Shown here: piece after piece, positions 1 through 7,998 of the stretch
How the letters are laid out: every line of letters starts with the position of its first letter
How positions within the stretch are numbered: position 1 is the first letter of the stretch
Assembly (NCBI GenBank): GCA_020723385.1
Contig: DYIZ01000036.1
Span: 1-45,874 of the forward strand
Length of the DNA: 45,874 nucleotides
Source: Candidatus Aquidulcis sp.
GTDB taxonomy: Bacteria; Chloroflexota; Anaerolineae; Anaerolineales; UBA4823
Direction of reading: 5' to 3'
The notes under the pieces: model-generated
What the model was told of the DNA's origin: nothing
Databases searched by the model: none
The model's input: only the letters and a program-made list of their open reading frames with translations
Translations under genes and position numbers: made by a program

Positions 1-2
1 AC

Positions 3-269
3 GCCGCCTTCGGAACGGGCGAAAGCGACACCACAATCAGCATGGTGGACGCCGACGGTGTGGCGCTGGCGGCAATCCAGGGGCTGAATGAGATCGTCGA
101 GGAGAAGGATGCCCAGATCGCATCTTTGGAGGCGCGCGTCGCCACGTTAGAACATCAGTCAGGGGCGACCTCGCCTCTATCAACCCCCTGGCCGTGGCTT
201 GCATTGAGCCTCACAATCGTTGGCCTGGCGTTCGTTCTGCGGCGGCCTGCAGGCCGCCAGAAAGGATAA
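3..269 (+). CDS. C-terminal end of a surface protein with an S74-type chaperone tail (partial)
   Basis: The gene enters from the left edge; only the last 88 codons are visible. The residues VALAAIQGLNEI followed by EKDAQIASLEARVATLE are typical of the end of the peptidase S74 / tail-fibre intramolecular chaperone domain, where a conserved helix runs into a trimeric coiled coil. After a short Ser/Thr/Pro linker there is a hydrophobic segment (WPWLALSLTIVGLAFVL) and a basic tail (RRPAGRQKG), so the protein probably stays anchored in the membrane by its C-terminus. It ends 2 nt before the next gene, which is also a secreted surface protein, so the two are likely co-transcribed. The N-terminal part and exact role cannot be seen. 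Confidence 0.7.
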   Translation, partial: AAFGTGESDTTISMVDADGVALAAIQGLNEIVEEKDAQIASLEARVATLEHQSGATSPLSTPWPWLALSLTIVGLAFVLRRPAGRQKG

Positions 270-271
270 CC

Positions 272-1981
272 ATGAATATCAAACGTAACCTGACTATCCT
301 GATCGTCCTCGCCGCACTGCTGGTGAGCGTGGCAGCCGCCTCCGCTCACCCGGCGGGACTCTCCGGCCTCACCGAGCCCGCCGGCCCCGTCGGCCCCGGA
401 TTTACTTATCAGGGCCAGCTCAAAGACGACGCTGGCAGCCCGGTGAATGATACCTGCGACTTTCGCTTCACCCTGTGGGACTCTACATCAGCCCTGACTC
501 CCATCGGCTCTGAAAGCCTGGCCACAGGGATCGTTGTGACCGATGGCTACTTCACCGCCCGGGTGAATGCTTCCAACGAGTTTGGGAGCACCGCTTTCGT
601 CGGCGAGCCGCGCTACCTGGGAATTGGCGTGCGCTGCCCCTCCGGGAGCGGCGATTACACGGTTCTTTCCCCCCGCCAACGGCTGGACATTGCCCCCATG
701 GCCGGCTACGCGGTCAGCGCCTCGTGGAAAGGTCTGACCGATGTTCCCGCCGGTTTCGCCGATAACGTGGATGACAACACCACGTACAGCGCCGGGGACG
801 GGCTGTCGTTGTCAGGCGGCCAGTTCAGCGTGAGCTTCAGCGGTTCGGGCAGCGCCGATACCGCCTCCCGCAGTGACCATAATCACTGGGGCGCAAGCTG
901 GAGCGGAACAGGCCCTGGTCTGACGCTGAGCGGTGACGGTAACGGCGTCTATGCCACCGTTTCTTCAGCGATGGGGGTCGGGTTCTATGGGGTCGCCAGT
1001 TCATCTACTGGTGGAGGCATTGGCGTTCTGGGCCGGACGGCTTCTACGGGCGGCTACGGCGTGTGGGGAGATGCGACCGCGACCAGCGGCACGAACTATG
1101 GCGTGCGGGGCACCACCAGCTCGTGGGAAGGTTCTGGTGTGTATGGCCTCAACACCGCCAGTGGCGGTTTTAGCGCCCATGGCGTTTACGGCGAAACGAA
1201 TTCAAATGTCGGGTCTGGAGTCTACGGCCATAACACCGCCGCTGACGCACAGGCCTACGGCGTGTACGGCAAATCCGAGTCTCAATATGGTTATGGGGTT
1301 ATGGGAGAGGGCGATATTGGCGTAGGAGGGAAATCCGGCACCGGAGTTGGAGTCTATGGCTTTAGCTATAACGAAGGTGATATCGGGGTGTTGGGTAGTA
1401 ACTTTGAAGATAATGGCATTGGCGTATTCGGGTCGGCATGGAGCGGGATCGGCATCGAAGCGAACAGTGTTGATGGGATTGCCCTCGCTGCCACTGGCAG
1501 CGGCGTCATCAGCTCCACCGCAGACACCGAGGTGTATCTAAGCCCCTTCACCGCCATGCGCCGCGACAGCTTCACCGACCTGACCTTCACCCCGCTTGAT
1601 AACGGCGGTGTGCGCATCGAAAAAGTTGGCGCTGGCACTGGAGAGCGGCTGGTTGTAGTTCCGATCTCCACCGCCGGGATTGCCTTTGGCACGCCGGTTT
1701 ACATCAAATCGCTGGAAATCTGCTACAAAACCAGCGCGACCGTCGGTTATATCACATCCACAGGAGCCTATAAAGGAAACAATGAAACCTATTCAACCTA
1801 TCTGAGCAGCGGCACCGACCATAGCAGTACAGCCCGAGAATGCTATACGATTGAGGCCACCACCCGCAGGATGATTGATAATTCAAGCTACGTGCAGATC
1901 CACCTGTATTTCACCAACACGACCGAGCCTGATATCACCATCTTCACTGTCAAAGTCATCCTGAGCGAGATGACGGAATAA
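272..1981 (+). CDS. Secreted GVYG-repeat surface protein
   Basis: A 569-aa protein starting at ATG 272, preceded by AAAGGA. Residues 1-25 are a signal peptide (basic MNIKR, hydrophobic core, cleavage likely after ASA). An N-terminal domain (about 35-150, beginning FTYQGQLKDD) is shared with the next gene. From about residue 223 to 400 runs a glycine-rich repeat built on (G)VYG or GVxG every 15-25 residues, the pattern of beta-solenoid or trimeric fibre stalks. The C-terminal domain from STADTEVYLSP to the end is again shared with the next gene. No enzyme motif is visible. I infer a secreted, repeat-extended fibre or adhesin-like protein; the partner genes on both sides are also exported. Confidence 0.72.
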   Translation: MNIKRNLTILIVLAALLVSVAAASAHPAGLSGLTEPAGPVGPGFTYQGQLKDDAGSPVNDTCDFRFTLWDSTSALTPIGSESLATGIVVTDGYFTARVNASNEFGSTAFVGEPRYLGIGVRCPSGSGDYTVLSPRQRLDIAPMAGYAVSASWKGLTDVPAGFADNVDDNTTYSAGDGLSLSGGQFSVSFSGSGSADTASRSDHNHWGASWSGTGPGLTLSGDGNGVYATVSSAMGVGFYGVASSSTGGGIGVLGRTASTGGYGVWGDATATSGTNYGVRGTTSSWEGSGVYGLNTASGGFSAHGVYGETNSNVGSGVYGHNTAADAQAYGVYGKSESQYGYGVMGEGDIGVGGKSGTGVGVYGFSYNEGDIGVLGSNFEDNGIGVFGSAWSGIGIEANSVDGIALAATGSGVISSTADTEVYLSPFTAMRRDSFTDLTFTPLDNGGVRIEKVGAGTGERLVVVPISTAGIAFGTPVYIKSLEICYKTSATVGYITSTGAYKGNNETYSTYLSSGTDHSSTARECYTIEATTRRMIDNSSYVQIHLYFTNTTEPDITIFTVKVILSEMTE

Positions 1982-2044
1982 ATCCTCCACAATCTTCTAC
2001 AAGAACCAACCACTCTTCACATCAGACACAGAAAGGGAAAAATC

Positions 2045-3109
2045 ATGAACCACAAAAAATTGCTCGTAACCATCATCGTTCTGGCGACGCTCGTTCTGGG
2101 GGTTGCCGGAGCCGCCGCTCAATCTGGCGGTTTACCAGCCGCGCCGCAGGCTGCACTGGACAACAGCTTTACCTACCAGGGCTACCTCACCGACGATACC
2201 GGCACACCCATCCACGATAGCTGCGATCTGCGATTCCTCTTGCTCGACGCAGCCTCCGGCGGCAATGTGATTGGCGCATCAGACGATCACAACAACGTTC
2301 AGGTGGAGCATGGCTACTTTACCGTCAGGCTCAACGACGGCAACGAGTATGGCGCCAATGCATTCAACGGAGAAGAGCGCTACATACAAATCGAAGTGTG
2401 GTGCGGAACAGCCACCGGGGTCACGCTCACCCCGCAGCGCCTCAGCGCTGTGCCGTATGCCGTGTACGCGCTCAACATCCCCGACCACAATCACTACGGT
2501 GAAACCTGGACAGGCTCAACCCTTCCTTATGCACTGTACTTGGACAGTTCAGCAGCAGTGGGCGGCGTTGGCCTGCTCGTTGTAGCTCCCGGCGGCGCAA
2601 CTGGCCGCGCAGTTTCCGCAAACGGCGGCATCTACAGCACCGCCGATACCGAGCTGTTCCTCAGCCCAGTCAGCATGGTGGCGCGCGAAGGCGCGGACGG
2701 TGTGACCTTGGGGGTGCAAGGCAACGGCAGTATGAAGGTCTCTCTAGCTGCATCGGCTGCGAACCAGTACGTTTCAGTCCCCGTTTCGGCTTATGGAACG
2801 CTGTTTGGCGAAACGATGTACGTCAAGTCGCTGGAGGTGTGCTATAAGGCTGCCGCCAACACCAGAATTGACAACACATACGCGGCGAAACACGATGGCG
2901 CAGGCGGAGCATCAGCGGTTCAGTATGTCGGTAGCACCGACGATCAAACAGCCACTGCCTTCACTTGCTACACCATGACTGCCGCCACACCGCGCGTAGC
3001 ATTCGACGATTCGAGCTGGGTCCATTTCACTTTTGACAATGATAATGCAGCCACTGCTAATCTCTATATCTACACAATCAAACTGATCCTGACCGAAGTG
3101 CAGAATTAA
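2045..3109 (+). CDS. Secreted paralogue of the preceding surface protein, without the repeat stalk
   Basis: A 354-aa protein with a signal peptide (MNHKKLLVTIIVLATLVLG, cleavage near AAAQS) and an AAAGGGA ribosome site 8 nt before the ATG. It has the same N-terminal domain as its neighbour (FTYQGYLTDDTGTPIHDSCDLRF, where the neighbour has FTYQGQLKDDAGSPVNDTCDFRF), the same transition YSTADTELFLSP, and the same C-terminal domain with MYVKSLEVCYK, but lacks the GVYG repeat between them. The two genes look like a duplication followed by gain or loss of the stalk. Conserved Cys pairs in the terminal domains suggest disulfides outside the cell. Function unknown. Confidence 0.7.
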   Translation: MNHKKLLVTIIVLATLVLGVAGAAAQSGGLPAAPQAALDNSFTYQGYLTDDTGTPIHDSCDLRFLLLDAASGGNVIGASDDHNNVQVEHGYFTVRLNDGNEYGANAFNGEERYIQIEVWCGTATGVTLTPQRLSAVPYAVYALNIPDHNHYGETWTGSTLPYALYLDSSAAVGGVGLLVVAPGGATGRAVSANGGIYSTADTELFLSPVSMVAREGADGVTLGVQGNGSMKVSLAASAANQYVSVPVSAYGTLFGETMYVKSLEVCYKAAANTRIDNTYAAKHDGAGGASAVQYVGSTDDQTATAFTCYTMTAATPRVAFDDSSWVHFTFDNDNAATANLYIYTIKLILTEVQN

Positions 3110-3126
3110 CCCCGCGGAGGTTTGTG

Positions 3127-3408
3127 ATGAAGATAAAAATAATGCTCATCTGCTTACTGGCTATTGCCGTGCTGCTGTGGAGCGGCGTGGCTTATGCCCA
3201 GCCCACGGGATATTCGCTCACCTGGTGGACCGTTGACGGCGGGGGCGGCGACATCAGCGGGACGGGATATACCCTGAGCAGCACGATCGGCCAGCCCGAT
3301 GCCGGGACGCTCACTGGCAGCGGCTACATCCTGACCGGCGGCTACTGGGGCGGCGGTCAGATCCAGGCCGGGCAGAATACCGTCTACCTGCCCATCGTTC
3401 GGCGCTGA
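3127..3408 (+). CDS. Small secreted protein ending in YLPIVRR
   Basis: A 93-aa protein with a clear signal peptide (MKIKIMLICLLAIAVLLWSG, cleavage near AYA). I chose ATG 3127 because GGAGG lies 6 nt before it; a GTG at 3124 is also in frame. The mature part has two alternating motifs, GTGYTLSSTIGQPDAG and GSGYILTGGYWGGG, and ends NTVYLPIVRR. A similar YLP-V ending occurs in the subtilase at 13976-15637, so it may be a sorting or anchoring tail. The gene follows the two surface-protein genes by 17 nt and probably belongs to their operon. Confidence 0.7.
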   Translation: MKIKIMLICLLAIAVLLWSGVAYAQPTGYSLTWWTVDGGGGDISGTGYTLSSTIGQPDAGTLTGSGYILTGGYWGGGQIQAGQNTVYLPIVRR

Positions 3409-3424
3409 TCGTCCAGAAAAAAAA

Positions 3425-3480
3425 CGTAAAGCGTAAAACGTAATGCGTAAAGGCTTACGTTTTACGCTTTACGTTTTACG
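3425..3480. repeat. Palindromic heptamer repeat, copy A
   Basis: Exactly eight 7-bp units: four CGTAAAG-like units followed by four units in reverse complement (GCTTACG, TTTTACG, CTTTACG, TTTTACG), so the whole 56 bp folds into one long hairpin. An almost identical copy lies at 4214-4269; the two flank the chromate transporter gene. Short shared sequence (ctcattt-aggga) also follows both copies. The hairpin could end transcription from either side. Confidence 0.85.
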
Positions 3481-3537
3481 CAGCTCATTTCAAGGGAAAC
3501 GAATCACCGGGGGAAGTCTGCGCCCCCTTGGGGGTAA

Positions 3538-4146
3538 TTAAAAGAGCATCGGGATTAGATAATACACCGTGAATCCCAGCCCCGAAGCTCCCAGAATGAT
3601 GAAGACGGGGTTGATCTTGGTAAACGTCAGCAGCGCAAAAGCTGCCAGGACGAACAGGATTTTATCCCATCCCTGCAATAAGGCTGGCCCCCAGCCCAGT
3701 TTCTTGGCGCTGAACACGGTATTGGCCATATCATAAGCCGTCCACAGCAGCAGCCCGACCACGACCGGGCGCACGGCCTTCAACATACTCTGGATCGCCA
3801 CGTTATCTTTGACGCCGAAGAAATATACGATGCCGATGAGCATCAACAACGTGGTCGGCACAACGGTACCGGCAGCGGCTGAGACCGCGCCCCAAAAACC
3901 GGCCAGTTTGTAGCCCACATAAGCCGAAACCTGCGGAGCGACCGGGCCAGGTAGGGCATTGCCCAATGCCACCGCATCGGCAAATTCTTCGGGACCGATC
4001 CAGGGAACCGGCGTTGTCTGGCCGGGAGGCGTCCACAATGCGGAGGTGGACTCGCGCTGCATCAGCGCCAGCGAGGCCGGGCCGCCGCCCCACGAGAACA
4101 GCGCGACACGCGTGAAAAGTACAAAGATACGCCAAAGGATTACCAT
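3538..4146 (-). CDS. Chromate transporter-family membrane protein, single CHR domain
   Basis: A 202-aa hydrophobic protein with the CHR-family signatures FSWGGGPASLALMQRE near residue 20, then W-x-EFADAVALGNALPGPVAPQ and YVGYKLAGFWG. CHR proteins move chromate or other anions by proton symport; short-chain members carry one domain and usually occur as adjacent pairs. Here only one domain is visible, so it either forms homodimers or its partner is elsewhere. Start ATG at 4146 is preceded by AAGGAGA. The gene is isolated between two near-identical heptamer palindromes. The substrate cannot be read from the sequence. Confidence 0.82.
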   Translation of the reverse strand: MVILWRIFVLFTRVALFSWGGGPASLALMQRESTSALWTPPGQTTPVPWIGPEEFADAVALGNALPGPVAPQVSAYVGYKLAGFWGAVSAAAGTVVPTTLLMLIGIVYFFGVKDNVAIQSMLKAVRPVVVGLLLWTAYDMANTVFSAKKLGWGPALLQGWDKILFVLAAFALLTFTKINPVFIILGASGLGFTVYYLIPMLF

Positions 4147-4213
4147 AAAATCTCCTTCGATACGGGTAAGGTTGGTTGTGCGGCAGGGGAAGTGTAAGCC
4201 GTAAGAAAGAAAA

Positions 4214-4269
4214 CGTAAAGCGTAAAACGTAATGCGTAAAGCCTTACGTTTTACGCTTTACGTTTTACT
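4214..4269. repeat. Palindromic heptamer repeat, copy B
   Basis: Eight 7-bp units arranged as in the copy at 3425-3480 (four CGTAAAG-like units, then four reverse-complement units), differing at only a few positions. It abuts the stop codon of the M3 peptidase gene and lies upstream of the chromate transporter, so it may serve as the peptidase terminator. Confidence 0.85.
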
Positions 4270-5972
4270 CAACTCATTTCGAGGGATGCGATTGTTTGCT
4301 CGATAACCTCGACCGCAGTCTGCATCGTCTCCTCATCGAAGGCAAACTTGGCCCCGGCGGCGGCGTAGAGCTGCGGCAGCGGCACGGTTCCCCCGAGCGA
4401 GAGCGCCCTGCGGTAGGCTGCCACTGCACCGGCCTGGTCTCGCAAGGCGTTGCGCCATACCTGCACCGCGCCAAGCTGCGCCAGCCCGTACTCGATGTAA
4501 TAGAACGGCGTCTGGGGGATGTGCTGCTTGCGCTGCCAGCCGGTCATCATCGAATCTTCCAGCCCGCTCCAATCCACACCGGGGATGAAGCGATGCCACA
4601 GGTCGGCCCAGCAGTCGTCGCAATTGAATGGGTCGCTGGCGGCGTCGTGATTCTCGTAGGCCCAATGTTGGAACGCATCCACGACGGCCATGTACGGCCA
4701 GAAGAGCAGCATCCCTTCGAGATGCTCGATGCGGGCGCGGGCGGCATCAGCCTCGGTGTAAAAACCACCCCGGCTGGCGGGCAGGTACGGCGAGGCCAGC
4801 AATTCCATCGCCATCGAGGCCACTTCATTGAACTCCATCCCGATTTGAAGGTGCTGAATGTACGGCAGATGCGCCGTCTCGAAAACATGAAAAGCGTGCC
4901 CGCCCTCGTGCAGCAGGGTCTGCACATCGTCGTGAACGCCCACCGAGTTCATGAAAATAAACGGGCGCTGGGCGACCATAAATTCGGTGCAGTAGCCGCC
5001 GGGGGCCTTGCCTTTGCGGTTGTCCAGGTCGAGCAGGGATTCACGGCGCATTACAGCGAAGTGCGCGCCCAACTCCGGGTCGAGACGATCGAACATGGCG
5101 GCGACGCCCGCCTCCAATTCGCGGACATCCTTGAACGGGTGCAGCGGCTCCCGACCGAGGGCATCCACATCTACGTCCCAGGGTCGCAGTGTTTGCAACC
5201 CCAATTGCCTGCGGCGCTTCTCGTAAATCCGGCTGGCGACCGGCACGACCACAGCCTCGATAGCCCGGTGGAAATGCTTGCAATCCTCGGGGGTGTAGTC
5301 GAAGCGCAGCAGTTGCTGCCAGCGGTAGGCGCGGTAGTCGGGACGCCCGGCGTTAGCGGCCAGTTGGCGCCGCAGGGTCATATTCTTTACCCACAGATCG
5401 TTGATGCGCTCCCGGTCGGCCAGTTGGCGCTCTGCCGCCAGCCGCCAGGCGCGTTCGCGCCGTTCCCGGTCGGGCTGCATGAAGACCGGGCGAAGCTGGG
5501 TGGGGGTCAGTTCTGCGCCCTCCCATACCACCGTCTGCGCGCCGATGATCTGATCGTATTCGATCCAATATTTCAGTTCTTCGGAGAGCAGCGGCAGATT
5601 GGCCTCCCGGTACAAATCGGCCTCGGCGCGCAGATTCTTCAACGGGATGTCGAATCCTGCCGGTTCCAGCCCGCTCGCCAACAACTTCTGTTTGAGCGTC
5701 TGTTCGGCCGCCTGCGCCTGGGGGTAGATATCATCCACGAAGGCATTGAATCGCTGTTGGGCGAGAGTATCTGTCGTATTGACCGTCGTCGCCACGTAGA
5801 GGCGCTGATAGGTCTCACTCAACAGTTTGCCGAGGCGCGTCCAATCGGCCAGCCAGCCGGCAACATTGCCCTCATCGAGCGGGCAGGCGGCAAGATCATT
5901 GAAATATGGCTCGATTTGTGGCCAGGGCCAGGTTTTGAAATCGTCGGTGGTGAGGGGGAGGGAGGGAAGCAT
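4269..5972 (-). CDS. M3 family oligoendopeptidase
   Basis: A 567-aa zinc metallopeptidase of the M3 (thimet/PepF-like) family, which cuts short peptides in the cytoplasm. The zinc site HEGGH is at residues 355-359 within TLLHEGGHAFHVFE; the downstream glutamate helix is around FNEVASMAMELLASPYL. Length fits the family. I chose ATG 5972, which has CAAGGA 5-6 nt upstream, over an in-frame TTG at 5996 that would overlap the previous gene. No signal peptide is present. The gene lies 20 nt behind the PIN-like gene and may be read through from that cassette, but its function looks independent housekeeping peptide turnover. Confidence 0.9.
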   Translation of the reverse strand: MLPSLPLTTDDFKTWPWPQIEPYFNDLAACPLDEGNVAGWLADWTRLGKLLSETYQRLYVATTVNTTDTLAQQRFNAFVDDIYPQAQAAEQTLKQKLLASGLEPAGFDIPLKNLRAEADLYREANLPLLSEELKYWIEYDQIIGAQTVVWEGAELTPTQLRPVFMQPDRERRERAWRLAAERQLADRERINDLWVKNMTLRRQLAANAGRPDYRAYRWQQLLRFDYTPEDCKHFHRAIEAVVVPVASRIYEKRRRQLGLQTLRPWDVDVDALGREPLHPFKDVRELEAGVAAMFDRLDPELGAHFAVMRRESLLDLDNRKGKAPGGYCTEFMVAQRPFIFMNSVGVHDDVQTLLHEGGHAFHVFETAHLPYIQHLQIGMEFNEVASMAMELLASPYLPASRGGFYTEADAARARIEHLEGMLLFWPYMAVVDAFQHWAYENHDAASDPFNCDDCWADLWHRFIPGVDWSGLEDSMMTGWQRKQHIPQTPFYYIEYGLAQLGAVQVWRNALRDQAGAVAAYRRALSLGGTVPLPQLYAAAGAKFAFDEETMQTAVEVIEQTIASLEMS

Positions 5973-5992
5973 AAGTATCCTTGTTGCAAAGA

Positions 5993-6547
5993 TCAATCGG
6001 CAGACGCTTTATTGACGAGTCTTCGCTGTTTATCTGGTTTAGCCCCGCTTTCCAGCCATCGAACAGGGGATTCTTCGGGAGCAGCAGGATTAACCCAAAC
6101 GATATTTCTGAGTTCGCCGACCCGATGGACGCACTTATGAAAAAGGTCCCTGGCCTCATTATCCAATGAGACCACAGTGAGATCGGTTTCGATAGCCGCT
6201 TCGATCAGGCGCATATCTTTGAGCATGGCATTTTGGGCATATTCTGATGGGGAAGCGCTTTCCACCCGATTTCTCAATGTCTCGTTCTCGATGTCAGGTA
6301 GATTCACAATTTTCTTGCGAGCTACCATCGAAACTCGCCACGTGCGGGCGAAATAGGATTGGTGACGGTTCCATTCATCGGAGATGGAAGGGGTCACAAC
6401 CATGCGGTGGCAAATCGAAAGCACAGCCAGGAGGAACTCGCGGCAATACTTGGAAGTGGGGAATATTGCCTCCTTCCCGCCGGCTGCGTGAGCGACCGAG
6501 GCATCAATGACGAGGCGTTTAGAACGGAGAGATCGTTTGGCGGTCAT
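5993..6547 (-). CDS. PIN-like nuclease domain protein of the ATPase cassette
   Basis: A 184-aa protein with the four acidic positions of PIN ribonucleases: D15 (RLVIDASVAHAAGG), E58 (SISDEWNRH), D111 (MLKDMRLIEAA) and D129 (VVSLDNEARD). PIN domains bind Mg/Mn and cleave RNA. Its ATG overlaps the ATPase stop codon by one base (TAATG), so translation is coupled. The pairing with a DUF3696 ATPase, not with a small VapB-type antitoxin, suggests the ATPase controls the nuclease. The basic C-terminal tail (KPDKQRRLVNK) could contact RNA. Family assignment is from motif spacing only; it could also be a PIN-like toxin subfamily not yet named. Confidence 0.72.
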   Translation of the reverse strand: MTAKRSLRSKRLVIDASVAHAAGGKEAIFPTSKYCREFLLAVLSICHRMVVTPSISDEWNRHQSYFARTWRVSMVARKKIVNLPDIENETLRNRVESASPSEYAQNAMLKDMRLIEAAIETDLTVVSLDNEARDLFHKCVHRVGELRNIVWVNPAAPEESPVRWLESGAKPDKQRRLVNKASAD

Positions 6548-7863
6548 TATTTCGTCTGTTGACGCGACTCGGCGGCATTCAGATAGCGACTTTGAATAGC
6601 CAGGTCAACTTCTGCAAAATCTTCAGGCCAATCTCCAAACGATCCTGCTCGATCCAAGTCGGTGCTGGAAACTTCCGTTACGCCATCATCACGGCGTTTG
6701 AACCAGTGCAATTTAACTTTATCCGGTGAAATGTAACCTTCAGCCACTAAAGACTGAACGCCTAATAATAATAAACTGCTATGCGTTTCGGCCACCACAC
6801 GCACGCCGCGATTGGCGGCGTCAGCGAGGATTTGAGCCAGGGCCACTTGTGCGCGCGGGTGCAGATGCAACTCTGGCTGTTCCAGATATACGAGTTGGCC
6901 TGGCTCGGCGACCAGCAATCCAACGAGTACGGGTAAAACCTGAGAAACTCCAAAACCAACGTCGGCAACGCTGACCATATCTTGTTTGCCTTTTTTTGTT
7001 CCATAAGGCAAACGACCTACTTGAAGCTCTACTTGAGTATCGTCAATTTGGTGAGCCGTTACTCGCCAGGTCAGGCAAAGAGTTGCCAATGCTTGACCTA
7101 GAATATCAATTCGGTAATCTTGTTTAGTCCGCCAATTTTTGACAACGCTGGCGACATAGTTCTCAAAAGTGCCTGGAAATTCAGCGCTGACAGCGGTGGT
7201 TTTATAAGTGCGTTGTGGGTTGCCCCGTAATCCAGGGACATGAATTATGTGGCGAATGCAGTATTTGAATGGACTTGCTATATCTAATGTCTGTAGCGTT
7301 TCCTCACCTAGGGTCAGATCGAGGTTGAAAAAACACCTCTCTCGGCGTAATTTCCAATGCATATTTTTGCCTTCCCACCTCATCCCTTTAGCAATTTCGT
7401 TGACGACAGGAACTATTTCATCGTGAGCCATGGGAAAAGTGAGCATCGCTTTTGTATCTTTAGAGCCAAAGGACATAGTGGACAGTTCGATACCATGCTG
7501 ACGCTGTTTCTCGAATGTATTGGAAAGAAACATATCGCCATCTATTTCAACTCCGATTTCAAAAGAAATATCAGGCGGTAATTCAGCAAGGAGGGAAAGA
7601 AATTGTTCAGCGGAAGTGAATCTCACATTTGGCCCATCGAGCAGCAATGAGCCTGGATCATAAACGGCTTCTAAAGTTTGCTTCATGAGCAGCAATGGCT
7701 GCATAATGCTAGATTTGCCGGAGCTATTTGCTCCTGCGAGAATCGTCAAAGGGCGGATTTCAATGGTTGTTTCTTCCGAAATGGATTTAAAACCGTGTAC
7801 GATGATATTCGTGATGCCTCTTTGATTTACATCACGTTCAATTGTTGCTGAATCCTGTCTCAT
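6547..7863 (-). CDS. DUF3696 / AAA15-type SMC-like ATPase
   Basis: A 438-aa ABC/SMC-superfamily ATPase of the OLD/RecF-like kind. Walker A GANSSGKSS is at 44-52, the signature-like VADVGFGVSQVLPV at 299-312, Walker B LVYLEQPELHLHP at 324-336, the switch histidine in ETHSS at 359-363, and the C-terminal GSFGDWPEDF (407-416) is the hallmark of DUF3696. It lacks a Toprim domain. It starts at ATG 7863, overlapping the stop of a 45-codon ORF (ATGA), and ends in TAATG with the PIN gene. The segment is visibly AT-richer than gatA upstream and the peptidase downstream, suggesting transfer. Such ATPases are common sensors in phage-defence modules; that role is inferred here. Confidence 0.85.
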   Translation of the reverse strand: MRQDSATIERDVNQRGITNIIVHGFKSISEETTIEIRPLTILAGANSSGKSSIMQPLLLMKQTLEAVYDPGSLLLDGPNVRFTSAEQFLSLLAELPPDISFEIGVEIDGDMFLSNTFEKQRQHGIELSTMSFGSKDTKAMLTFPMAHDEIVPVVNEIAKGMRWEGKNMHWKLRRERCFFNLDLTLGEETLQTLDIASPFKYCIRHIIHVPGLRGNPQRTYKTTAVSAEFPGTFENYVASVVKNWRTKQDYRIDILGQALATLCLTWRVTAHQIDDTQVELQVGRLPYGTKKGKQDMVSVADVGFGVSQVLPVLVGLLVAEPGQLVYLEQPELHLHPRAQVALAQILADAANRGVRVVAETHSSLLLLGVQSLVAEGYISPDKVKLHWFKRRDDGVTEVSSTDLDRAGSFGDWPEDFAEVDLAIQSRYLNAAESRQQTK

Positions 7864-7997
7864 CGCTCTACCTCCAAACGCGGTCTACTCGATTCATCAT
7901 CTGGCTCAATGAGAATCAGATAAATTGACGAAGCGAAAACCACATCTTCCAAATCCTGCCTGGACCATTCATCGTCAAATTCAATATGCGCATCCAT
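7860..7997 (-). CDS. Small acidic protein, first gene of the ATPase/PIN cassette
   Basis: A 45-aa ORF starting MDAHIEFDDEWSRQDLEDVV and ending RPRLEVER. Its TGA overlaps the ATPase start as ATGA, the arrangement of a translationally coupled gene, and its ATG follows the gatA stop by 1 nt. It is rich in Asp and Glu with one hydrophobic stretch (VVFASSIYLILI). No family recognised. It may be a small regulator, antitoxin or adaptor of the cassette; the tight overlap is the main evidence that it is real. No clear ribosome site is visible, so it may depend on translation of gatA. Confidence 0.5.
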   Translation of the reverse strand: MDAHIEFDDEWSRQDLEDVVFASSIYLILIEPDDESSRPRLEVER

Positions 7998-7998
7998 T

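Noticed and set aside
4296-6140. 614-codon open frame antisense to the M3 peptidase
   Set aside because: Shadow of the high-GC peptidase gene; no domain, no ribosome site, composition follows the opposite strand.
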